Assembly (NCBI GenBank): GCA_030549205.1
Contig: JAUKTV010000007.1
Coordinates: forward strand, 930,001 to 994,000
Origin: Apiosordaria backusii
Taxonomy: Eukaryota > Ascomycota > Sordariomycetes > Sordariales > Lasiosphaeriaceae
Reading direction: 5' to 3'
Length of the DNA stretch: 64,000 nucleotides
Part shown: one piece after another, positions 23,189 through 34,692 of the stretch
Numbering within the stretch: the stretch's first letter is position 1
Layout of the letters: the number at the start of each line of letters is the position of its first letter
Notes under the pieces: model-generated
The model's database searches: none
What the model saw: the letters and a program-made list of their open reading frames with translations, nothing else
Told to the model about the DNA's origin: nothing
Translations under genes and position numbers: made by a program

Positions 23189-24511
23189 ATGGCCAAAAAG
23201 GGCGCGAAACTCACCGCAAAGGCGCCAATTGCCAACAAGCAATCAAACCGAGTCACAGACAAGAAGCAGAAAGTCGACAAGCGAAAGTCCAACGACCCAC
23301 CAGTCGAAGCCGACGAGGAAGAGTGGGAAGATGAAGACAGCGAGGAGGACTCCGAGGACGAGTCCGCCGACGAGGAGGGAGGCGTCGACTTTTCCAAATT
23401 AGAAGACATCAACGACTCCGACTCTGATTCCGAGATCAATTCCGACGACGACGAGGACGAACAAGAAGAAGAAGAAGCCGAGTCCGACGACTCTGAAGGC
23501 GAGGAATCCGAAATCGACGTCGACGGCCTCGACCTCGACGGCCTCGACCCCGAAGAAAAAGAAGAACTCGCCGCCACCACCCGCGTCCGCCAAACAATCA
23601 ACAACAAAGACGCCCTCCTCGCCTCCCTCAAGCGCATCTCCCTCCTCCCCCTCGACAGCAACAACTCCAAAAAATCTGCCCCAATCCCTTTTTCCTACCA
23701 CATGACCCTCGTCTCCTCCGCCCCCACCGAGTCCGCCATCCCCTCCATCGACGACGACCTCGAGCGCGAGCTCGCCTTCCTCAACCAGGCCCGCGAGGCC
23801 GCTTTGAGAGCCCGCTCCCTCCTCAAGAAGGAGGGTGTCCCCTTCACAAGACCTACCGATTACTTCGCCGAGACTTTGAGGAGCGACGAGACGATGCAAC
23901 AGGTCAAGCAGAAAATGATCGAGGTGGCAACGGCAAAGAAGGCGTCGGCAGAGGCGAGGAAGCAGAGGGATCTGAAGAAGTTTGGAAAGCAGGTTCAGGT
24001 GCAGAAGCAGCAGGAGCGGGCGAAGGAGAAGAGGGCCACGTTGGAGAAGATTAATGACTTGAAGAGGAGTACGTTCTACCCCTCACCCCCCTTGCTCTGT
24101 TGTAACCCCCGTAACTAACACTATAAAATAGAACGCAAAGACGGTGGCTCCGCCTCCCTCGGCGCAAGGGAAGCAGACGACATGTTTGACGTTGCCGTTG
24201 ACAATGAACTCGGCAACACCACCAAGCCAGGCGGCAAAAGGGGCAGATCAGCGGGCGACCATGGCCCTCCCAACGCGAAGCGTCAGAAGAAGAATGAGAA
24301 ATACGGGTTTGGCGGCAAGAAGAAGTTTGGCAAGAGCGGCGACGCGATGAGCTCGGGGGATATGTCTGGGTTCAACGCGAAGAGGATGAAGCACGGGGGC
24401 GGGGCGGGGGATGGGAAGAAGGCTTTTAGTGCTGGTGCTGGGGGGAAGCCGAAGGGGAGCAAGCCGCGGGTGGGGAAGGATAGGAGGAAGGCGCAGGCTG
24501 GGAGGAGGTAA
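23189..24511 (+). CDS. EBP2: rRNA-processing protein EBP2
   Basis: Two exons (23189-24068, 24132-24511) encode 419 residues. The N-terminal third is a Lys-rich segment followed by a long Glu/Asp/Ser-rich acidic region (about residues 45-130). The conserved Ebp2 domain follows: ELAFLNQAREAALRARSLLKKEGVPFTRPTDYFAE, then DETMQQVKQKMIEVATAKKASAEARKQRDLKKFGKQVQ. The C terminus is Gly/Lys-rich (KRQKKNEKYGFGGKKKFGK) and resembles a nucleolar signal. Ebp2 is a nucleolar factor needed for 60S assembly, including 25S rRNA maturation. The ATG at 23189 follows GACAAG; an earlier in-frame ATG at 23084 would add unconserved leader sequence. Confidence 0.93.
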
Positions 24512-26571
24512 TTCTTCTCGGTGGTGTGGTGATGTGGGAAGAGGACATTGTGGGGGGGTGTGTAAAGGTTTTGGTAACTTAATGCTACATATGGTGATAG
24601 CGGTAAAAGGAAGATATCCCGATTAGGTTTTTTTTTTTTTGTGGCTTGTACCTTATGTTGGATTGAGTATCCGGATGTTGTGTTTCGGTCCTTGTGAGGT
24701 ATAAGGCGATGCTTTAATTGCCGTTGGTCTGTTCACTTTACCTTGGGAAAAGAGGTCAAAAGAGGTCTTTGTCGATGAGATCTAGAACCAGAACCCACCA
24801 GCCCCAGCCCCAGCCCGTGCTGCTTGATGCCTCGATTACAGGCTCAGGCGGATGGATTGCAAAGGTCGCCGAGGTAGGTTAGCTAGGACAGCTTCGGCGA
24901 GGTCGTCCTGAATGGGGTTTGTAGACAAAGGAGTGTGGATCTTGGCATTTTGCTTCTAGAAGGATTTGTGCTTTGTTTCTGAGGGAATCGGGGTTGGCCG
25001 ATTTGTTTACGGACTGCCTGCAGGGCTCTTTGTCAGGGGGGTTTGTATGTTCGGTAGGTAGGTTCTTTGGAGTGAAGCGCCCCCCTATTGTAATCAGGCT
25101 GGGGGTGAGATCGGAATATGGTTGGTCGTATATGCGGAGGTTGTTACGGGTTGTGGCTCAGGGGACATAGGTAAAGCCGATTCAGTGCTAGCAAGGTAGA
25201 CTGCGTGGTTGTTGAAAAGATTCAAGAAATACTTCAATCTGATTTGTATGATCGCGTTGTATTAATAAACGAGGTTTGTCTTGTCTTGTCCGACACCTGG
25301 ATATTTACACCACCCAAATGTTTCTGTGTTTCCCATTCCATCTTCCCCCCCTTGTTACCCTCTCAAATGAACTTTTGATGAAGCCCCGTGAGACACCAAA
25401 ACCTTTGCTCGCTTCCTCAGTTGCTGTGATAGCCAAGTTGTATATGAATATTCCTCCTCCACCTTCCCCCCTGTCACCTACTTTCCCATTCCTCCGCCTC
25501 AGAGTAATGTCATTCTTAGTTCCATCCTTAACCATAACCCATTCAAGCTCAAGTGCGAAAATTCACTTTCCGTCCTTCCTTACAGATTCCCCGATAACAT
25601 GGGTACGTAGCGTTAGACTACTACGGCCCGTTATATTTGTTCACTTCACTCTTCAACCCACCTCCAGAGCGCCACTGTCAAAACGTATTTTCGTTCACGC
25701 ATGTCACCATCATCATCACCATCGCATCCCACACAGACCACGCAAGAGAAGATAGGAAAAACAGCAGAGTAACGTTGACGTGCCCAAACTTGTAACAGAA
25801 AACGTTCCATTCATTGTGTATCCCGAGCCCATTCATTGCTTATGAAAACCGTATCACAAAACACACATATACACACCAAAGGAAAAGAAACCATGCGTTC
25901 AATGAATTCGTCTTTTGCTAAAAAAAGGGGAGTCATGATGTGGGGGGTTGTGATGAGAGCAGAACCTCAGAGAAAAAAGCCAAAGCCAGCAAACAAGCAA
26001 AGAAAGCCAAAAGACGAAGAAGAATAATACTACTAATAAAGATAGGGAATAGGTCTGGAAGAGCCCGACCAGAATCATGACAGTGACGACCGTTCGCTAA
26101 GATATGTGCCTCCGTCTGACTACCTGTCGGTCCGTCCAGCTCTTCCAATTCTGTGTGTGTGTGTGTGGTATCGTTTCGCAACGCCATGCATGTATGCGGG
26201 GGAAAAAAGAGGAAAAACAAGCACGAAGAAGTGATCACATATATGCTTTGCCCCGTTCCTTCAATCCCCAATCCCCAGAACGACGCCCCCCAAACATCAA
26301 CAACAACCCGCAGTCCCCGAAACCCCTGATGCCTGCCCCAAAATACCCCAAACGCAACAAATCACACGCTGTGCCCCTAACCACCAACCCACTAGATTTT
26401 CATGCCAGTAGACATTATGGATAACGCCATGCAAGAGAAGCAAGTCCCGGTATTAAAACGAGAAAGAAAAAAACAAGCCGGGAGGGGGTATCAATAATGA
26501 CCATTGTTGGGAATTTCTTTCCTCTTTCCGTTTCGCGATTCAACCTTTGCTCTTTGGCTCGCTCGCTCTCA
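24512..26571. other. Convergent 2 kb interval, EBP2 and samB
   Basis: Long 3' flanks of two converging genes. It holds a T run after EBP2 (24627-24640), a CAT/CAC repeat (25708-25722) and a TG repeat (26152-26168). No gene is seen. Confidence 0.5.
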
Positions 26572-28431
26572 TCATTGCGTGGCGGCAATGCACCAGTGGC
26601 GGTGGAAGGCCCAGGCGCTCTTTTGGCATTCTTTGCTGCAGTACTTGGTTCGTCGACAGCGGCGGCATTTAGCAAATTGCCGCGTGTACTCTTCCCATTT
26701 CCCGCACTGGTAGTAGGCGCATTGGCGAATGCCGCCGCGAGTGTCGTCTTTCCGGCACAGGTTTCTCATAACTACCCCGGCCCAGTATTGCATGTCGGTG
26801 CTGTGGTACCGGACGGTGAACTTCTCCACCAGGGGAAAGATGTTGAGGTCATTGGGCAGCAGGTATTCCTCCTCGCAAGTCTCGTCTTCCTCTTCGAGTT
26901 CGGCCTCGAGGATAGCGGGATCAACGCCGCCAAGCAGCTGAATTTCCTTGCCAATCTTAAGCTTGGGAACCAAGTGGCTTTTTTGGAAGTATTTTCTGAG
27001 ATTGCAGTATTTGGAAACGTAAGCGAGCAGCTGAAGAGACATCAAAACGTCTTCTTCTCTGGGCATGGCGGCAAGCATTTGAGGGTTTGGCGTTACTTGG
27101 CGGTCAAGCAGATAACGAGGGACTGTTGCGTTTGGCATGGATGGTTGCTGTGGGCTGACCATTGTTGGCCTGTTTGGCGAGAGGCCAATGGCAGGCACCG
27201 GCGTCGGGGCCGGGTTGGTGACAATGCTGCCATCTACCGGCCCTTGGTGTGTAATGTTGAAAGTCCCAGCTTCCTGGGTCTCGGATACGGTAGGCGTTGT
27301 CAATTCCATGGCGGTGCCGGTCATCATACCTTCGCCATCTTCCATGGCAATATCTTGAATTCCTACAGCCGGCTGGATCTCGGCTGTCCCAGACATCTCG
27401 GCGTCGGGTGCCTCATCCGAGGCAACACTTTCGGCATTCATATCATCCGATTCGGCAGCTGTCGAGTGCTGGTGGCGGATGGATGGTCGCCGGCGGGACC
27501 GAGCGGCAGCAGTGAGGATGGTAGCAGGTCGCACGGTGGGAGACCGAATTTGTGGAGGCGGAAGTGGAGTGGTGGGCGACGCTGGCTGAGATGTCAAGGG
27601 AGGCCGAGCAAATAGCATCGGTATGATTGCAGCCAAACGATCCGTATCCCGTGTCGGCCTGACAAATCCATCGGCGGTATCCATAGATGGTACGGTCGGG
27701 GCAAGAATCACGTTGGGCGTGAGAGCCAGAGGTGGGCGCCCCTCGTGTGGCCTGCCGGTGTGATGGTGATGGGGGTGGTGTCCCGCCAAGGGCGTCCGAT
27801 CGGCCGGTGGCGTGACCTGGAATTGCGGAGCTGTGGGTGTGGCATCGGAATTGGATTGTATGACAGTGGTGGATGGCCCGGCGAATGGCGCAGACACATC
27901 AATTGATGGAGGTGGCGCTTGTCTTCTGAACGTCTCCAGTGCGCCGGATCTCGACGAGAAACTCGATGATTTGTGTGCGCGGCTGCTCCCGCCGACTCGA
28001 TGTTGGTGGTGACGGTCCTTATGTTTCTCCTCGGCCCGTTCTCGCACCTTTTCAATAACTTTGATGTAGTTGTCGAGAATCGTAGCAATTACGGGAACCA
28101 TGTCAGCCTCCACAACTCGAGTCCGAACTGCCTCTGTGCCCCTAACGCCTATGTTGACGACACATTGGAAGGCCAGATTCCACTTCCACATGTCCATCAT
28201 GTCTTTGCTGCGACCCTGCTTCAGGATGCAGACCAATCTTTCGATGCCGCCATCGACGGTCAGGATGTCGCGGATGCGAGCCGACGATGTTGTGAGGTAA
28301 GCGAGGTGGTTGAGCGAGTTGATCAGGGGGAGAGTTGACGTGCAGTCGAGGGCTCGTCGGTCGTAAAGGGCCGTGGTGATGCCCACTGACGCCTTGTTGA
28401 CATTGGGTATGCTGAAATTGACTTCCCTCAT
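26572..28431 (-). CDS. samB: MYND zinc-finger protein SamB/Mub1
   Basis: A single uninterrupted frame of 619 codons. The N terminus (MREVNFSIPNVNKASVGIT and on to about residue 130) matches the very conserved start of SamB/Mub1 and has an armadillo-like helical look (DILTVDGGIERLVCILKQG). A disordered Pro/Ser/Thr/His-rich middle follows (about 160-430). A second folded part (LMSLQLLAYVSKYCNLRKYFQ) leads to a C-terminal MYND finger: CAYYQCGKWEEYTRQFAKCRRCRRTKYCSKECQKSAW..HRHWC. In yeast Mub1 with Ubr2 targets Rpn4 for ubiquitination; in Aspergillus SamB affects polarity and morphogenesis. Lack of introns in a gene this long is notable here. The upstream 4.9 kb has no gene, so its control region may be long. 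Confidence 0.93.
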   Translation of the reverse strand: MREVNFSIPNVNKASVGITTALYDRRALDCTSTLPLINSLNHLAYLTTSSARIRDILTVDGGIERLVCILKQGRSKDMMDMWKWNLAFQCVVNIGVRGTEAVRTRVVEADMVPVIATILDNYIKVIEKVRERAEEKHKDRHHQHRVGGSSRAHKSSSFSSRSGALETFRRQAPPPSIDVSAPFAGPSTTVIQSNSDATPTAPQFQVTPPADRTPLAGHHPHHHHTGRPHEGRPPLALTPNVILAPTVPSMDTADGFVRPTRDTDRLAAIIPMLFARPPLTSQPASPTTPLPPPQIRSPTVRPATILTAAARSRRRPSIRHQHSTAAESDDMNAESVASDEAPDAEMSGTAEIQPAVGIQDIAMEDGEGMMTGTAMELTTPTVSETQEAGTFNITHQGPVDGSIVTNPAPTPVPAIGLSPNRPTMVSPQQPSMPNATVPRYLLDRQVTPNPQMLAAMPREEDVLMSLQLLAYVSKYCNLRKYFQKSHLVPKLKIGKEIQLLGGVDPAILEAELEEEDETCEEEYLLPNDLNIFPLVEKFTVRYHSTDMQYWAGVVMRNLCRKDDTRGGIRQCAYYQCGKWEEYTRQFAKCRRCRRTKYCSKECQKSAWAFHRHWCIAATQ

Positions 28432-31299
28432 CTTGGCTCGCCTCCACGGAACACGAGGTAGGCACCAGACAAGGAGAAGATGAGATGATCAGGAGAGGTC
28501 GGCCGCCGCAATTTGATGCCCGGCGTGCGATTGCGTTTTGAGGATGGCAAGAAAACGGTTGGTTCTGTGTGTTGGTAAAAGAGATGGTTAGAGATGAAAC
28601 GCATTTCAAAGCTTTATGCGTCCTTGAGGAGGGGGTCGAGCGAGCGTACCCGTCCCTACCTAGGATCGGCAGAGGCCCTCGCGAAGGGCAAAACCAACGT
28701 GTCTACGTACGCAAAGGTGCAGAAAAACAAACCCACGTATCCGCAGAAAGAAAGGGCGGTATATAGCCAACGGTAGGTCGTGAATGGGAAAAGAAGGCGT
28801 TTGGAAGATGAAGAAAGGAGCCCCCAATGCAGAGGATTGTAGAGTCAGCGCCGACCAAATGCCTCAGCCGCGATCGAGGATGCGAGAGTGTGTCTTGTGG
28901 ATGTCGGTATGCTGTGCCGCGGGCGCGCGAGCTGTTGATGGAATTTGGGCGTGCCGGCGGTTGCAGCAGTCGGTCGATGCTGCTGAAGATTTGGTGATTG
29001 AAGATGTTTGGATGTGTGACCGATGCCTCGCCGTGCCTGATGGTGTGAGAGGCTGGGTGGACGGGTTCAGTTGGAGCAGGCGAGCTGCTGGTTTTTTGCA
29101 GTCTTGGGCCTGGAGAATGTCCAGAACCTTACAGGTTGGCCCAGGCAGTGTTAGTGGCTAATGGATGCCTAAGGCCAACAACACCCGCGCTTGTGGGTCC
29201 AAATTTGTACCAATTTCATCTCTCGGCACCACATCCGACCGACATCGCCTTTAACTGTGAGATTATTTTGTTATATATCGAGTATGGTCATTATATACAA
29301 GAGATTTGCTCTTTTATTCCCTCCATTTCACTTTCATCACCATCATCTTCAGTGTGGGAGATCCAGAGCATTCCCTTGGAGTCTTGTCTGCTGACCATGT
29401 GGCTCGAGGTACTTCGGTGTACCTCCAACCTAGGGGCAAAGCGGAGCCCTAACAGCCTTTCAAGGATGGGGGTCGGGCTGCCAAAGAAAGCTGGAAGGGG
29501 CAAATTCACAAACAGCTGCGGGGTGAGATGGATGATAACCCACTCACCGAACCCTAGCACGCGATAGACCACACTCTCTCGGTGATACTCGCCGCTCCTT
29601 CTCTGGCAACATCATGTAACAATCCAATGGTGTGGGTTGATGCTGAAGAAACTAAACACCGTTGGTTGTGGCCGTATCTACACGTGGAGGGCCGTTGAAG
29701 CGTGGCAGGTGAACGGCGCCGTTTCAACCAGCTCTTTGGCATTTATTTTGCCATTTTGGGCACATCCTCTCTTTTAGAGTTTGCTCGCCATCAAGATCGG
29801 AAACAGTCCTGATCGTTGACAGAGGTTGAACGGGAATGGAGACAATAACCTCAACCTCAGCCAACCTGGAACCTGAACGGTCCGACGAGTTCTGGACTTG
29901 CACTTGGTGTGATTCGTTGGTTTTCTCCTCTGTTTCGTCTCCTCTCACGGATGCAGTTTGTCACCATGCACAAGAGCCGGCGTTGTGTGACAGACATGAC
30001 CAAGCAGACAGCCCGATAACGCCTGTCGACCTACACCTTGATGGCCCAAGTGTGTTGCCGGGTCGCCTGATTCCCAAAGTCGATCGTTCACTCGTCCAAA
30101 CTCAGCGCTACCTCCCACCCTCCCACCTACTGCACTCCAACTCACAAACGACAGCTCGCAGCTTTCATGCATTCGTGGGGTCGGTGCGCATGTCACGTTC
30201 GAGCAGCTTGAGCTTCAACCGAAGCGGAGAAGGGCCCTGATGCCACCCCTGCCTGGGGTTGATCCCCCACCGACCCTTTTTCAGCAACGTTTCCGGCCCA
30301 AACCGCCATCCGCTCTTGACCCACTCCATCGCCGTTGTTCTTCCATGTCACTCCTCTGATGGTCTCCGGCATTCACGACGGCGTAGTCACCGCCTGCCTA
30401 CAGACACGCTTGCGTAGTCCAGTCAGCCTGAAACATATCACTCACCGAGATCCTAGTGTCCGGAATACATACCGCCATCGGCTTAGAAATTCCAGGTGCC
30501 ATTTACCGCTGACGCCGTGGCTGGAAAGCGGCACAGCTAGATCTTACTTACCTTCCAACCCGGAGAGGCAAGCTCCATGATCCCCGGCCAACCCATGCAC
30601 CTCACCCAGGTCAAGGCGAAGAAAGGTACGGAAGATCTTGGTTTTATAGCCTGAAATCAAGCATTTTTTTCAGCTTGGCATTTCCCTTGTTCTTTTCTTG
30701 CCTCATCAAACTTCCACTCTCACCAACATCAAAATTCCTGTCTCAGTTCAGCCTCCTATTTATTCGCCCGCCTGAAGATGCCGCGCTGATCTCCCAACGG
30801 GCTGAAGATGAGGGGCTGCCCAACCTCACTCGTCACATACAACACTGGAGAAAATCCACTCTTCACACTTTACACAACACAGAGTATGGACACACGGCCC
30901 CTGTGCCAAGCATCACCACTCACCGAAAAGCCAAGAGCAAGCAATGAGGGGTAACTCCTCACTCCTCCCTTCAGCTGAAGGGACTTCACCGCAAAAACCG
31001 GGTTGTGAATCATGCTGAACGGCAGCGGATGGACGGGCGGCTGTCTGTCTATTTCGATCAAATGCAAGATCTTGAGAGTGTAGGTAACTGTCTACAAGCG
31101 CCTAGAGCTTCTCGAATTAGAAGCTTTTTCTTCCCGTCGGTGTGTACATAAATACAGCAAGCACCTAGCGGCAGCGGGAAACCCGTGGCTTATACGCCCT
31201 CGGCGCTTAACGGCTAACAACCGCCAGCCCCCAAAAAGTTTAATTGGATGGAGCGGCTGTTTGTCTCGGTTGTCTATTCTCGAACTCTTTTCCCGATGG

Positions 31300-31383
31300 A
31301 TGGGAATCGAATCAAAGATGACGAGAAAGAGAGGCTGCGGATAGCTGCAGGACCTTATGGGGTGCAGAACATTCGATTCCCAT
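31300..31383. repeat. 13-bp perfect inverted repeat
   Basis: ATGGGAATCGAAT at 31300-31312 and its exact reverse complement at 31371-31383, separated by 58 bp. It could be a paired protein-binding site or the stem of a hairpin; no transcript is evident. Confidence 0.6.
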
Positions 31384-31774
31384 ATTGCCATGCCGGATGA
31401 TGGACGATGGTGAGATGGTTGGTAGCAGCCAAGACACGACCCCCTTTTCTTTACATACATCTACTGTACTTGCATGTTTCCTCGGTGCATCTCGCTGCGG
31501 ATATAAGGTAGCGTCGTATCGGATACAGCTGACTTACATATTGGGAAATGTAGCTATGTAAAAAGAAGAAGAAGAAGAAGTCTGTGTGTAAGTGTAAGTC
31601 GTTTACACAAGAGGTGAGTGAGGTTTCATGTTTCGAATATATTCTGCAACTTCTACCGTACCCGTGGCCATTTGGGTATTTGGTCAAATGCACGCTCGGA
31701 CAACAACAACAAAACCAGGATCCCTCTCTCTGTTTACAAAGAGGAAGATCTGATGAGGTGTGGTGGCGCTTGCA

Positions 31775-31827
31775 TATACGACTTGGATAACTATACGACT
31801 TGGATACCTATACGACTTTTGGATAAG
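31775..31827 (+). repeat. Three tandem copies of a 17-bp unit
   Basis: Units start TATACGACTTGGATA at 31775 and 31792; a third copy at 31809 has two extra T residues. The array lies in a non-coding region. Confidence 0.8.
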
Positions 31828-32433
31828 TTCTGCTGGAACAGATAAATTTTACGGCGGGTAGTTTCTGGGAGGCGACCAGACCCGTGGCAACGTCGGCAGC
31901 GCCGGCCATGATCTGCAATAGTTGGCGACCTATGTCCATACTACGCCTATCTACTTCCCAAATCACCCACCTACATCCCCATCCATCTGATAAGTAAGAT
32001 CTCTACACGTGTACGTATGCCAACAAAGAGAAACAACATACAACAACCCAAACTCGGCAGTTGTAGCCAAGGTAGAGCCGGTATTTCCGCCTTCCCCCGC
32101 CCGAATTACCAAAAGTCTCCGGCTCCGGTCCCGGTCCCGGTGTTTGTGTCACCAGAGGCATCACCCATCTGACTTACATAAGGTAAGGTGACTTGTGTGC
32201 TGAGAATCATGTTATCTCACATAACACCGGTATCATAGGTGTTTGAGAATCACTTCATGGCTTCTGATTTTGCCATAGCTTTCCGGCTCGGGGTGAGCAC
32301 GGAGCCTCACCGAACTTGGGTGGGATCGGTGGGAGTCAGCGGCTTCTTTATGCTGCGGTGTTGGTGACGGGCATCAGAATTTTGAAAAAAGAAAAGAAAA
32401 TCTAGGGGGAAACTGGAGGGGAGTTCGGCGCTG

Positions 32434-32456
32434 GTCTGTCTGTCTGTCTGTCTGTC
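32434..32456 (+). repeat. GTCT microsatellite
   Basis: About five and a half tandem GTCT units in the interval upstream of samB. Confidence 0.85.
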
Positions 32457-32809
32457 ATGTCTCATATTGCCCAGTGTACCCTGTTTGAGTTGGCAAAAGC
32501 TGAATGGGACGAAACATTAGATAGGTATTTTCTTGTTGGTTAGATGTTGATGCTACAATCAAGAACAGATTCGAACCGACAACGAAACTGATAGCAAAGA
32601 TTTGGTGTTGCAAATGATCATGTCATTTTTCATCCCAGCTGTCCTTGATCTTTCATCAAGCCACAGAAAGAACATTCTCTACCAACCTTACAGAAACGTG
32701 TGTGCTCTTCTGGATTGTGATTGTGATTCAGATGAGAATGATCAGCGGCTCAGTAATCTCAGAACTGGCCTACTAAAGCGAAAAATAAACGGAAAAAAGA
32801 CAAACCCCC

Positions 32810-32960
32810 AAAAAAGGCAAAAGCTCACCCGCCCTGCCGGCGAGGGCAGGACGGGTTACGAAAACCCAGCCGCAGAGGAGGGTTTTACACCGGAGTCGGT
32901 GAGCCCCCAGGGGGATGAGAGGACAACAGGCTTACCACTTAGCCACGAGGCCCTTCTCCA
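32810..32960 (-). ncRNA. Candidate structured RNA with a tRNA-like D arm
   Basis: A GC-rich island in an AT-richer interval. On the minus strand it begins with a perfect tRNA-type D arm at 32944-32929 (GGCT, loop AAGTGGTA, AGCC), which also fits an RNA polymerase III A box (TGGCTAAGTGG). Next comes TGTTGT, then a C5/G5 hairpin (32914-32904). A 7-bp pairing follows between GGTGAGC (32898-32904) and GCTCACC (32823-32829). Two hairpins lie inside: GGGTT/AACCC (32853-32867) and CCTGCC/GGCAGG (32833-32850). Directly after the closing arm the minus strand has TTTT and then T6 (32815-32810), as a polymerase III terminator would. There is no good B box inside and the anticodon arm does not pair, so it is not a normal tRNA. 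It may be a tRNA-derived pseudogene or SINE fragment, or an unknown small RNA. Confidence 0.35.
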
Positions 32961-33342
32961 TGGACCTGGGGCTGCTGTTGAAAACTGTATGCTGGAAGTT
33001 GCCTTCTAGATATACCGTGGTTTGCTTCTTCTTTCACTGCCTGCGTGAGCCAAGCACTATCGACACCGGCACCACAGTGTACTCATATATATCTCGTAGA
33101 GGAGTTGGTACTGTAGCCTAGCACCATTATCACCAGCAGAGACTGTCGAATGAAGATAAATATCTGAGATCAATCGTCCAACTTTCATTAGATGGTTGTA
33201 TCCCAACAGTGATATCCATCACAAACAGTGACTGCTTACAGCCTATTCATTATATACTTACAACCCATCCCCCCTAACAAATGCTATCCCAAACCCCAAA
33301 AACACCCCCAACGCCATGCTTCCCATAACCATACCAATGCTC

Positions 33343-34692
33343 CTAATCCCCACTAACCCTAGCATGCCTAAAATACTTCATCCCCACCCACGCAACCACC
33401 ACCCACACCCACGCCATCACACAGCTCAGTATAATCAACGCAGGGTAATACCCCACAATCGGCAACGTCGGATCATCCTCCAGCTCCGGCGGCGCATAAG
33501 GCGTGGTCCCCACATCCCACGCCCAGCTCCAAACCCCCAAGCAGCTCCCCATCCCAATCACAAACACCGTCCACGTCACAATCAGCACCACCCACCCCCA
33601 CCACTCCGTCTCGGAGTAATCCCAGTCTGTATCCGGCTGTGGCAGGGGCGTCGTGGACAGCCCAGCCAGGGAGGTGAGAGCCAACGGGGATTTGGCTCGC
33701 TGTACAGTCGTCCCCCTTCGCCGCTGGATAGAAGAGACAGAGGTGGAGCTTCCTAGGCCCAATGGCCGGGGAGGGGAATGGGGCGAGTGTGGGAGGTTGA
33801 GAAAGTAAGATTCTGACCCGGAGGCCGAGGAGACGGAGGCACGCTCGGGGCGGAGGAGGCTGGCGGAGGAGGAGGAGGAGAGGTTGGAGACGGAGGAGCT
33901 GGGGGCTGGGACGGCCATGTGGAGGGCGTCCTCATCGTCGGTTGTGCTGTAGCTTATACTTGGGCTTCTGGAGCCTGTGATGCTGTTTCGTGAGCTGGGG
34001 GTGTTGGCGTTTATTGGAGCCAAGGCGGCGGTGGGTGTTGCGTCTGGATCTGAGGATTGGGAGCCTGTCCGGCTGGCGTATCCGTCCATGCTGGGTCGGG
34101 GGGTGAGGTCTGATATCCCAAGGCCGTATGACGGGGATGTATTAATGGTATTCTTTAAGATGCCGCTATTATTTTGGAGGGGTAGTGGGTTTGATGTAAT
34201 GGAGGTTGGCGCGGTGTCGGCTTTGATTTCGATGGGTGTCCCGTTGGGGCCGCCATAGACGTCCAGTTTTGTGTCGATATATAATCCACGATCCCTCTTT
34301 TCTCTCTGCGCACCCCGCCCCAAGAGGGCAACCTTTCGCAACGACCCTCTACGTCGCCGTGTTTTTGACGGTTGCGGCTGCTGGGTGTGATGTTGGATAA
34401 TGTGAGGCAACGGCGGGGGCGCAGCGATGGGTGCACCCGTGTGGCGTGGAGGAGTGTCGGCTGGTATCGAGGTGAAAGAGGGCGTGGGAGGAAAAGTCAC
34501 GGTCTCGGTTTCGTTGGTGTTGCGTCGGGATCGTGGGCGATATTCGCCCGAGGAGCGCATAAAAGGTAGTTTGGAGAGCAAGCCTCCAGCGCCAGAGCTG
34601 CTGCGTTTGCGACCAGGCGCAGGGCGAGTTAGGACGGAAGATGGCGTATCGGCGCCGGCGCCTGTCACCGATGACGACTCGTCCATGGCCAA
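33343..34692 (-). CDS. Uncharacterised protein with two C-terminal membrane spans
   Basis: A single frame of 449 codons. Residues 1 to about 360 are Ser/Pro/Thr/Arg-rich and probably disordered, with a basic patch (KTRRRRGSLRKVALLGRG) and several Ser runs suited to phosphorylation. The C terminus has two hydrophobic spans: WWGWVVLIVTWTVFVIGMGSCLGVW and ALIILSCVMAWVWVVVAWVG. An acidic, Pro-rich loop separates them. This looks like a small membrane-anchored protein with a long cytosolic regulatory tail. I do not recognise a named family. The ATG at 34686 is an alternative start two codons in. Confidence 0.75.
   Translation of the reverse strand: MAMDESSSVTGAGADTPSSVLTRPAPGRKRSSSGAGGLLSKLPFMRSSGEYRPRSRRNTNETETVTFPPTPSFTSIPADTPPRHTGAPIAAPPPLPHIIQHHTQQPQPSKTRRRRGSLRKVALLGRGAQREKRDRGLYIDTKLDVYGGPNGTPIEIKADTAPTSITSNPLPLQNNSGILKNTINTSPSYGLGISDLTPRPSMDGYASRTGSQSSDPDATPTAALAPINANTPSSRNSITGSRSPSISYSTTDDEDALHMAVPAPSSSVSNLSSSSSASLLRPERASVSSASGSESYFLNLPHSPHSPPRPLGLGSSTSVSSIQRRRGTTVQRAKSPLALTSLAGLSTTPLPQPDTDWDYSETEWWGWVVLIVTWTVFVIGMGSCLGVWSWAWDVGTTPYAPPELEDDPTLPIVGYYPALIILSCVMAWVWVVVAWVGMKYFRHARVSGD

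Larger units (their letters stand above)
28432..33342. other. 4.9 kb gene-poor region upstream of samB
   Basis: No convincing coding gene. It contains a 13-bp inverted repeat (31300-31312 and 31371-31383), a GAA repeat (31564-31580), three 17-bp tandem units (31775-31827), a GTCT microsatellite (32434-32456) and one GC-rich structured element (32810-32960), all listed separately. The region borders the divergent start of samB on one side and the 3' end of the 33343 gene on the other. Confidence 0.5.

Noticed and set aside
29836..30240. 134-codon plus-strand frame starting METITSTS
   Set aside because: No recognisable domain and no intron or conservation evidence; likely chance in the samB upstream region.
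32569..32578. GGTTCGAATC on the minus strand, a perfect tRNA B-box word
   Set aside because: Flanking bases do not form a T stem, and no matching A box or acceptor stem lies at tRNA distance. The D-arm element at 32929-32944 is about 350 bp away.
32810..32960. Signal recognition particle RNA
   Set aside because: The Alu-like order of motifs is suggestive, but the inner region is far too short for the S domain and lacks the conserved helix 8 motif. Kept only as an unnamed candidate RNA.
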